Shown here: positions 56,784 through 64,000 of the stretch, in pieces
Layout of the letters: each line of letters begins with the position of its first letter
How positions within the stretch are numbered: the stretch's first letter is position 1
Origin: Candidatus Poribacteria bacterium
Lineage (GTDB): Bacteria > Poribacteria > WGA-4E > JAJDTR01
Reading direction: 5' to 3'
Length of the DNA stretch: 64,000 nucleotides
Assembly (NCBI GenBank): GCA_028820655.1
Contig: JAPPIK010000032.1
Coordinates: 120,250-184,249, forward strand
Translations under genes and position numbers: made by a program
Notes under the pieces: model-generated
What the model was told of the DNA's origin: nothing
Database searches by the model: none
The model's input: only the letters and a program-made list of their open reading frames with translations

Positions 56784-57593
56784 CTAGTTGACTACGGTGT
56801 TTTGAAGAACTCCGATGCCTTCGATTTCAACTTCCACCGTATCCCCAGCCGCTAGTGCTGTCGTTGTGCCCGGTGTACCCGTGAATATGGCATCGCCCGG
56901 CTCAAGCGTCATCACTTGCGAAACGAAACTGACAATAGTCGGCACGGGGAAAATGAGGTCGGCGGTCGTTTGTGACTGAACCGCGTTTCCGTTGATTCGA
57001 GTCTCCAGTTGGAGGTTGCCGTAATCTACGTCGGTAGCAATGGCGGGACCCATGGGACCAAACGTGTCGCAGGCTTTTCCGCGCCACCATTGCATATCGT
57101 TGTGCTGCCATGTACGTGCGCTTACATCGTTTCCGCATGTGACACCCAAGATATTGTCAACCGCTTCTTCCGGGGTTACATTTCGAGTGCGGTTCTTTAT
57201 GACAACGACTAACTCACCCTCGGCGTGAACATCATCATCGCCCACCGGCAACACTATTTCGCCATTCGGATCGTTAATGCACGAGGGAGTTTTGATGAAC
57301 ATCTCTGGATTCTTGGGTTCTGGTTCGTCTCCCAAATGGCTGCGATAATTTAACCCTACCGCCAAGATTTTTGACGGGACTGTTGGTGCGAGTAATTTTA
57401 CATCGGCACGTGCGACAGTCGCGCCGCTTTCCTCGCACGTTCCGAAGATGTCGCCATTTAGTTCTGAAATCGTGTCGCCGGAAAGGATTCCGTAGGAGAC
57501 ACTGCCGTCCACTTCATACCGAACATATTTCATATCTTGATTGTCCTCCGATTGTAAAACGCGAATTTTGCTTAATTGATTCCACGTTTCCAC
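56784..57593 (-). CDS. Fumarylacetoacetate hydrolase family protein
   Basis: KILAVGLNYRSHLGD, EGELVVVIKNRTRNV, GTPGTTTAL; likely start at 57533. Confidence 0.92.
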   Translation of the reverse strand: METWNQLSKIRVLQSEDNQDMKYVRYEVDGSVSYGILSGDTISELNGDIFGTCEESGATVARADVKLLAPTVPSKILAVGLNYRSHLGDEPEPKNPEMFIKTPSCINDPNGEIVLPVGDDDVHAEGELVVVIKNRTRNVTPEEAVDNILGVTCGNDVSARTWQHNDMQWWRGKACDTFGPMGPAIATDVDYGNLQLETRINGNAVQSQTTADLIFPVPTIVSFVSQVMTLEPGDAIFTGTPGTTTALAAGDTVEVEIEGIGVLQNTVVN

Positions 57594-57833
57594 ACATTAG
57601 TCTGCACACTGAATCATGGGATTTGCTGTCGCACGTATTGAAGTAATGTTAAAAAACCGAACTACTGCGGTATTGCGGAACCTCCTCGAATTATCAGTTT
57701 ATAGGGACGCAGCCCATTGAATGCTAATGTTAACTCTGGGGTGTTTGCCTAGCTTTTGGGGCTCCTGCGCCCGCACCCGCGAGCGCAGAAGAAACACCTC
57801 TGAACCGTGAAAAGAGACCGGAACAACAATTGA

Positions 57834-58271
57834 TTATTCGCTAGAGCCCGATCTTAGCAAGTGGATACCTAACGCGCCATTCAGCAGCGGTAGTGTGGCA
57901 TCAAAGAGAAGCCATATCATCGATCGAAGGCTGCCGTCCACCGCTGTAAAGCCTGCTCCGACATCGCTGATGCCAAACCAGTTCCACAAGAAAATTATGG
58001 CTACGAACATGAATCCGTAAAATTGCGTGTTCGCTGCCACGAACTCTTGGACACTCGAATTCGCGCCGGCGCGGCTCATACGGATGTAGCCAAAAATCAA
58101 CCCTAGAATAATGGAAATGAGAGAGAGCGGGTTGATGATGTCCCAGGTGGAACTATACGGACTATCCTCGGTGGAAGTGTGGTAAATCGGCTCAATCACT
58201 GTCTGAATTGCGACTATCGCCGCAATTATAATCAGGATTACACCTATGACTCGCTTAAGGCCTTCCATCAA
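57834..58271 (-). CDS. Small membrane protein of unknown function (about 4 TM)
   Basis: Hydrophobic segments; ORF with plausible Shine-Dalgarno (AAAGGAGGATA in minus strand). Confidence 0.6.
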   Translation of the reverse strand: MMEGLKRVIGVILIIIAAIVAIQTVIEPIYHTSTEDSPYSSTWDIINPLSLISIILGLIFGYIRMSRAGANSSVQEFVAANTQFYGFMFVAIIFLWNWFGISDVGAGFTAVDGSLRSMIWLLFDATLPLLNGALGIHLLRSGSSE

Positions 58272-58419
58272 AATATCCTCCTTTTCCTTTCAGGTAAAGT
58301 TAAATCCCGGGCGCAAGATGAAGGAACAATTGTGCTTTCGTCTAGGTCCGAAGGATCAACGATAATGATGAGCGAAACCGAACTGCAATCGTGGAGTTTT
58401 TGGTAGGCGACTGACATGG

Positions 58420-58470
58420 CTGTTAGAGTCCGTGAATCCTTTCACCATATTTGGTTCACGGTTCTAACAG
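58420..58470. repeat. Imperfect inverted repeat CTGTTA..CCGTGAA / TTCACGG..TAACAG
   Basis: Arms 58420-58436 and 58455-58470. Confidence 0.65.
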
Positions 58471-58629
58471 TGGCAACTCAGATTACGCTAGAAACGGTCA
58501 TCACTCTAGCACAGAGTCGGAGAATTGTCAAGCCGAAATTTTGTTGGATGGATAGAGTTTACGTACTGGAATCTTCGTTCCAATTTGAAAACTTGATTTG
58601 TAGATATGGCAATCACATCTGTACGCTCC

Positions 58630-58708
58630 AAAGCGCCAGAGGCGCGACAGGTGTATAGTCCTGAAAACAGTAAAGTAACAAAGCCCCAGCGGGGCGAAAG
58701 GTTTATAG
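58630..58708. repeat. Two CCAG-loop palindromes (58630-58658, 58680-58708) with covarying stems
   Basis: aaagcGCCAGAGGCgcgacaggtgtatag and aaagcCCCAGCGGGgcgaaaggtttatag. Confidence 0.75.
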
Positions 58709-58742
58709 GTCGCTTCCCTACTCGGCGCGTTCTATGCCCCCT

Positions 58743-58768
58743 CGGTCTGGATTGGCAAATCCAGACCG
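58743..58768. repeat. 11-bp perfect hairpin CGGTCTGGATT-GGCA-AATCCAGACCG
   Basis: Direct reading. Confidence 0.75.
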
Positions 58769-58829
58769 GTGCACCAAACAGTTTCGAACATTCGAAAAGG
58801 CTCCAATTACACGCGAAAACTCCGGCAAC

Positions 58830-61010
58830 TCATCGTATCACTGCCATTTTTCCCAACTCGCGCACATACTGCTTATTGCGGGAAACGGAGAGGACGTAAA
58901 GATACACGCCAGTCGCGATTGAGCGGTTTTGGTTGGATTCAAGATCCCAAACGAAGCGACCGGCTCCTATCACATCACGTATCAGGTCTGAGTGAACCAC
59001 ATCGCCGGAGGTTGTGAGAACATCTAATTCAATTTCGTCGACAAGCTGAAAGTCCGGTATTGCGAAATCGAACGTTATTCGCGTTTCTCCAAGGGGAAGC
59101 GGGTTTGGGTAGACGCGGACTCGCGAGACTTTCAATTCGTTAGATTCTATCTTGCCTTCACGAACGGTTAGATGATATGAATCGAGGGCGTTGAAGCCAG
59201 CGCGTGATTCGACAAGAATGAACAACGCTTCGGATTTGACGGGACGGAACACGATATGCTGGTTGGTCAGTTCCGTAGTGACTCCATCTACTATTTTCCG
59301 GCCGGACCCGTCAAGCAGAGACAGCTTGAATTCAACATCATGAGGAACGTCGGTCAGCGTGATAATTATCGCGTCCCCGATAACCGCATCAAGGCGGTAA
59401 TAATCGCGCCTATCGTCCGCATTGAAAAGGAAAGACTCGTACCTTTGGTCGAGTTCGATAGGATGGGCAATTTCAGGATTGTCATTTGGTTCGTACGTAT
59501 CTCCAAAAGACACCAAGAGCGGAATTAAACTCCCTTCTGCGCCTATGTTCGTTATAGAGATTCCGGTTGGTGATCCATCGTTCGCATTGGTGTTTGGACG
59601 GCTCGCAGGCGTGAAAGATATCTGATTGTCGTTCGCCGAATATGCAGCCCCATCGGTAACAAATCGAATATCGATCTGATCCGGATTATCCGGGTTCACG
59701 CCGCGGTGTTTCGGGTCGTTCGGATCTTCCAGCCAGATTTGCCCGGCAGCATCGAAGTGTGCGGTCGAAGGACGGAACACAGTCTCGTCTATGTGCCAGA
59801 TCAGAATCCCGGATTCAGGCAGGTGTGTGTCAAACATAGCGCCGGATTCCCGATTCCGGTTCTCGATAAGGAAGAACTCGCTGCTGTTGCCCAATGCATC
59901 CACCTTGCCGGGGATATCGATTTTGAACAGCACGTTGTGAGACGGTGGCAGTTCAAAACTTGGGACAGACAATTGCGTCGCGGTTTCCACAACGTCTATT
60001 GGCTGAATCCATCCGTGCCGGCCGGTTTCCGGACGTGCGTCGAAATCCCATTTGAGGTAACCGATGATGTGACTGGGCTTCAGACCGTCCCCGATTCCAT
60101 TAACCAAATCGCCTTGATAAGGCCCAGAGAAGCCCATCAATCCCCATTTGTGGTCATTTGGGTCGGTGAAAGGCGTACCGTAAACGTCGGGCGCGCCGAA
60201 ATCGTGGAAGAACTCATGAAAGTATATTCCGAGGTGAGGTTTGGCAAAACTGGGTTCCTCCGCCACGATTGAGGCGCTCTCAATTCGCACGCCATCAAGA
60301 ACGGTGTTCACCCCTCGCACGAGAATTGACCAGATATCTCTCGGCTTCAGGGTCGAGGCTTCATCGTCCCCCGCGTGGATGATGATAATGTGGTCGACGA
60401 CGCCGTCTTTATCGCGGTCATATTGCGAGAAATCGACAATAGGATCCACCGCGATGCACGCCTCCCGGGTAAGTTCCCTGCACTGCGCCTCGCTTATTCG
60501 TCCCTCTCCGTAATATGCCATCGGTTTTGGCGCGCGAACCCATCCGTCACCCTTCGGAATGACTCCGCCTGCGGGTCCAGGCTGCACGTCCATCTGGCCG
60601 TAAGAGACTTCATAGTAGTAGGTTTTCAGTGAAACCTCCTCCTCGCCAAACAGGTATCCGTTAATCTCGGCACCGCTTCGAGATCCGGGTTGATCGGAGA
60701 AATCAACCTTTATACCGAGGATGTATTCCACTCCATCCGGCTGTGGCAAAACCTGTGTGCGAACAAAGCAACAACCTTCAAGAGCGCGTTGAAACTCCCT
60801 GCTGCTTTCCGGCCGCTTGGATCTAAACTCCCCGGTGGCAGGATCCTTGTCGAAGAAGAGATAGGGGTTCGGCGGGGCGGCGTGGCAGAAGGCATTGAAA
60901 ACTAAATAAAGCGGTATGGATAGGAAGACGGAATTCGCGTGGTGTACGGCGAGCCCCAGCCGGTACGTCCACGATTCGCTCTTGAATTGTTTAGGGCGTG
61001 GTTGTTTCAA
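58830..61010 (-). CDS. Secreted M6-type metalloprotease with C-terminal FlgD/sorting-like Ig domain
   Basis: GIYFHEFFHDFGAPDVYG (HExxH), VDHIIIIHAG, C-terminal VYPNPLPLGETRITFDF...GVYLYVLSV. Confidence 0.85.
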   Translation of the reverse strand: MKQPRPKQFKSESWTYRLGLAVHHANSVFLSIPLYLVFNAFCHAAPPNPYLFFDKDPATGEFRSKRPESSREFQRALEGCCFVRTQVLPQPDGVEYILGIKVDFSDQPGSRSGAEINGYLFGEEEVSLKTYYYEVSYGQMDVQPGPAGGVIPKGDGWVRAPKPMAYYGEGRISEAQCRELTREACIAVDPIVDFSQYDRDKDGVVDHIIIIHAGDDEASTLKPRDIWSILVRGVNTVLDGVRIESASIVAEEPSFAKPHLGIYFHEFFHDFGAPDVYGTPFTDPNDHKWGLMGFSGPYQGDLVNGIGDGLKPSHIIGYLKWDFDARPETGRHGWIQPIDVVETATQLSVPSFELPPSHNVLFKIDIPGKVDALGNSSEFFLIENRNRESGAMFDTHLPESGILIWHIDETVFRPSTAHFDAAGQIWLEDPNDPKHRGVNPDNPDQIDIRFVTDGAAYSANDNQISFTPASRPNTNANDGSPTGISITNIGAEGSLIPLLVSFGDTYEPNDNPEIAHPIELDQRYESFLFNADDRRDYYRLDAVIGDAIIITLTDVPHDVEFKLSLLDGSGRKIVDGVTTELTNQHIVFRPVKSEALFILVESRAGFNALDSYHLTVREGKIESNELKVSRVRVYPNPLPLGETRITFDFAIPDFQLVDEIELDVLTTSGDVVHSDLIRDVIGAGRFVWDLESNQNRSIATGVYLYVLSVSRNKQYVRELGKMAVIR

Positions 61011-61418
61011 TATGTTGTGCTCCTGTCTTCAAAGCATCTGCCCCTGATATGGAGAGGATGATTTAAAGACGCAATATCGATAAATTCAACGTGAATTAGG
61101 GACACTGTGATGACAGGTCATCCTGCATGGCTTTTCAAATTCCTGTTAGACACGCGGGTTCCAAGTTTCGGTTCATTCTAATCAGTTGCCGGTTCGGTGT
61201 CAATATGATTGTTCTCACCTGACGCAAAGTGAAAACGAAAGCCTTATAGAGGCAGAAAAATGTCTCGGTTCGATCGGCGCGCAACTCCTGGCGGAGCTCT
61301 CATTTTTGCTTGCATTCGCGTCTCGCATTCTGCAATAATTACGCGACTTTGGTACAATAACGCTCGCAATTATATTGATAACGGATTCACGAAAGGTTGT
61401 CTCGCGAAAAAGTAAAAC

Positions 61419-62189
61419 ATGTTCACCTACGACTATCATATTCACACCAGACTTTCCCCGTGCGCCGATAAGCACCTTAGTATTGACATGATCGTCCAGA
61501 TTCAACAGAGCCGCGGGATGGAGGAAGTTGGGATTACCGACCACGACTTTAGCTACGGCTCCCGAACCAAGAACATCGATCGGGCGCGAAAAGCGATTGA
61601 CGAGTGTGAATCATCTATCGTCGTCCGGTTGGGGGCGGAATCGCACATGCTTGAATACCGGGTGCCATCAATCGATATCCGCTTCGCGGCGTACTTCGAT
61701 TATATCTTGATGGCGCCAAATCATTATCATTTTCGCGGCGTGGCGCGTCCGACGCATCTGATGGATCCGAGGAAGGTAGCCGTGCACGAGCTATATATGT
61801 TTGAAGCCGCGATTGCGTGTCCCATCACGGACGTCGTTGTGCACCCGTTTGTTCTGTCGCCCGAGGTTTTCGGTTTTTCCAAAGAGGGATTCTCGGAGTT
61901 CGGGCGTGAAGTGATGGACTACCTTGATCAGAAGCGGTTGATAAATCAGCTCGACGCGGCATCGCAACGCGGCATTGGTATCGAGATTAGCCCCAAGTTC
62001 ATCAAATACAATCAGCCGCATCTCGTCGAGTTTTATCAACTGTGTTTGGACCGAGAGGTGAAATTGATGATCGGCAGCGACGCGCACAATGCCCAGCAGT
62101 TGGAGGAGTTAGTGATGCTTGAGCCGGTACTGAAAGAGTTAGGGGTTTCGGAGGAGTGCCTGTGGCGGCCACGGGAGTGGCAGTGGTAG
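61419..62189 (+). CDS. PHP-domain metal-dependent phosphoesterase
   Basis: DYHIHTRLSPCADK, GITDHDF, GSDAHNAQQL. Confidence 0.88.
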   Translation: MFTYDYHIHTRLSPCADKHLSIDMIVQIQQSRGMEEVGITDHDFSYGSRTKNIDRARKAIDECESSIVVRLGAESHMLEYRVPSIDIRFAAYFDYILMAPNHYHFRGVARPTHLMDPRKVAVHELYMFEAAIACPITDVVVHPFVLSPEVFGFSKEGFSEFGREVMDYLDQKRLINQLDAASQRGIGIEISPKFIKYNQPHLVEFYQLCLDREVKLMIGSDAHNAQQLEELVMLEPVLKELGVSEECLWRPREWQW

Positions 62190-62335
62190 GCGAACTGCTC
62201 CTGAACCGAAGGCAACGCTAAACACTCGGTCTGGGTTGCCTCTTTGAAATCAATATACTCAATTTCGCGGAATCTCTGCCGGTAGTTGGGTGTGGAATGC
62301 GGTGCAGAAGATTCTATGAAAAGGAGTGAAAAGCC

Positions 62336-62920
62336 ATGAAGTATCAACACACGTACAACACAATTTCAAGGTGTGTGCTCATCTTTGCCGTTCTGAGCAT
62401 CTGCATCATTCTTGCCTCTTGTGACGAGAAAATCACTTTAGATCTCGTTGAGCCGGAACCTACCAAAGACACCACGGATAATACGACCGGGGAGATGATG
62501 CCGGTACAACCGATTGCTCTACCGGGACTTCCAGCCGACATCACCGGTTACAACCAATGGCTGAAGCTGAATGCCGAACCGATTCCGCCTGTAGCTGGAA
62601 GCGATCCGCACCGCGGTACCAAGGATGTGTACGTGAATCAGGAGCGCGATGTGCTTGCTCCGGCCGGACGACAGCAGTATCCGTACCCGGATGGGAGCAT
62701 TGTAGTGAAAGAGTCACGCTCTGACGCGGGTTTTATCCGGCTTGTTGCCATTATGCGGAAGAAGGCGGGTTCCAATCCCGGAGGAAATGATTGGGAGTAC
62801 GAGGAGTACATACGCCGCGATGCGGATTCCCCTTTCCCAGGTCCACTGACAGGTGCATTCTGCCAACGTTGCCACTCGGACGCCAGGGACCGGGACTATG
62901 TGTTCACGGTGCTTGAATAG
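62336..62920 (+). CDS. Cytochrome P460-like haem lipoprotein
   Basis: Lipobox IILASC, P460-type YVNQ...GSIVVKES..., C-terminal CQRCH haem-binding motif. Confidence 0.7.
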   Translation: MKYQHTYNTISRCVLIFAVLSICIILASCDEKITLDLVEPEPTKDTTDNTTGEMMPVQPIALPGLPADITGYNQWLKLNAEPIPPVAGSDPHRGTKDVYVNQERDVLAPAGRQQYPYPDGSIVVKESRSDAGFIRLVAIMRKKAGSNPGGNDWEYEEYIRRDADSPFPGPLTGAFCQRCHSDARDRDYVFTVLE

Positions 62921-63022
62921 GAGGAATCCGCAGACATCCGATTTTGCCGCACGTTTGCGAAAATTCGGAGTTGTGTGCTTGCGTTCATATACACCCTCCT
63001 AACTCAATGGAGAATTGAATAG

Positions 63023-63808
63023 ATGGCGGAGGCGCTCCGGCTTGTTCCCCAACCTGACCTGGCGGGTCGAGTGAAAGCAATTCAGGATGACGGCTTTGTG
63101 TATTTCCCAAGCGCAATGAGTTCTGCTGAAATTGCTGAACTCCGCTCTGCGATGGATCGCCTGGAAGACGTTCCCGAATACTTTGATAGGGTACACGAGT
63201 CTTGGTCGAGGCACTTTAACAACGCCTTTAATCGTGACGAGGTTTTCTTAAAGTACCTTGATAAACCGGGAATTATAGAGTTGGCGGAAGAGATTCATGG
63301 CGAGGATTGCCACGTCATCGGGATGACCGCGTGGATAACCGGTCCGGGACGTCCGGAACAAAAGCTGCATGTCGATTATCTGCCGATTAGCCTACCGGAG
63401 GATATCTTGGCGGATCCGCGGGTGAATATCCCCGTCTTCATTACTACTGCCCACTTCTATCTTGATGATTTGTATGAAGAGCTGGGTCCAACGAAATTTG
63501 TGCCTGGCAGCCATCTGTCGGGGCGTGGACCGGGAGGCGACACCGAGTGGAAGACCGTTGGCGAACACAGCATTCTCTGTAAAGCCGGCGATGTCGTTAT
63601 GTTCCGGAGCGAAGTGTGGCACCGAGGGTCTGCGAATACCAGCAAACAGGAACGATACTTGCTTCAGGTTCATTATGCTCAACGAATGATCACACAGAAA
63701 TTTCCGCCGTATTTGAACAGGTTTCAGTTCGACGAGGAGATTCTGACTCGGTTGACTCCGCGGCAGCGGCGCTTGCTGGGCGAACACCGCTCCAGCAACT
63801 ATGATTGA
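63023..63808 (+). CDS. Phytanoyl-CoA dioxygenase family protein
   Basis: KLHVDYLPI (HxD), FVPGSHLSGRGPGG, VWHRGSANTSKQERYLLQVHY. Confidence 0.88.
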   Translation: MAEALRLVPQPDLAGRVKAIQDDGFVYFPSAMSSAEIAELRSAMDRLEDVPEYFDRVHESWSRHFNNAFNRDEVFLKYLDKPGIIELAEEIHGEDCHVIGMTAWITGPGRPEQKLHVDYLPISLPEDILADPRVNIPVFITTAHFYLDDLYEELGPTKFVPGSHLSGRGPGGDTEWKTVGEHSILCKAGDVVMFRSEVWHRGSANTSKQERYLLQVHYAQRMITQKFPPYLNRFQFDEEILTRLTPRQRRLLGEHRSSNYD

Positions 63809-64000
63809 GAGAGAACTAATGCGTGAATGCGTGCTGAGTGAGTCCCGCGAGAGAATAGACATCCTTCTAAAATCCATATACTTACAGTAGTCTCGGCGGC
63901 TGGAGCAACTATGCCGTTTGGCAATCTGCCGAGCATCGTCTCAACTTCACAATCGCGGGGTTCACATTCCATGTTTTTCCATAGTTGCGATGTTTGCCTC

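Noticed and set aside
1-64000. CRISPR array, tRNA, rRNA, transposase or integrase genes
   Set aside because: No regularly spaced identical repeats with unique spacers, no cloverleaf-like T-arm signatures noticed, and no intact transposase or integrase motifs; by eye only, so tRNAscan-SE/Infernal should confirm.

Overview
The window is about 64 kb of dense bacterial coding sequence. The mix of genes (three phytanoyl-CoA dioxygenase-like proteins, many PQQ-type beta-propellers, two enolase-superfamily enzymes, a TAXI-TRAP transporter, DUF1080, an Rpn-like nuclease) resembles a Candidatus Poribacteria-like or other environmental/symbiont genome, but that taxonomy is inference. I see no rRNA, tRNA or CRISPR array and no intact transposase or integrase. 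Recognisable blocks: korAB end (1-1414); a metal operon of P1B-4-type ATPase plus ZIP protein (1988-5422); a beta-propeller-rich stretch (13.2-36.4 kb); an ANL/ALDH/Fe-ADH/PQQ-propeller/radical-SAM run (18.9-25.9 kb); a compact DUF488-DUF488-RecQ island (26.6-30.5 kb); a PaaK-like ligase and flavin-halogenase-like neighbourhood (33.2-38.5 kb); a TAXI-TRAP transporter with DUF1080 (38.9-42.7 kb); a minus-strand metabolic block (42.8-50.8 kb); then ppc, GH32, PhyH, an M6-type protease, a PHP protein and a P460-like cytochrome. The best candidate for an undescribed system is the DUF488-DUF488-RecQ island. Its helicase carries an extra N-terminal domain and a C-terminal extension resembling phage Gp157. 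It is preceded by a consensus promoter, a 37-codon leader ORF and mutually exclusive antiterminator/terminator hairpins. The intergenic regions also hold several families of palindromic repeats with compensatory base changes.
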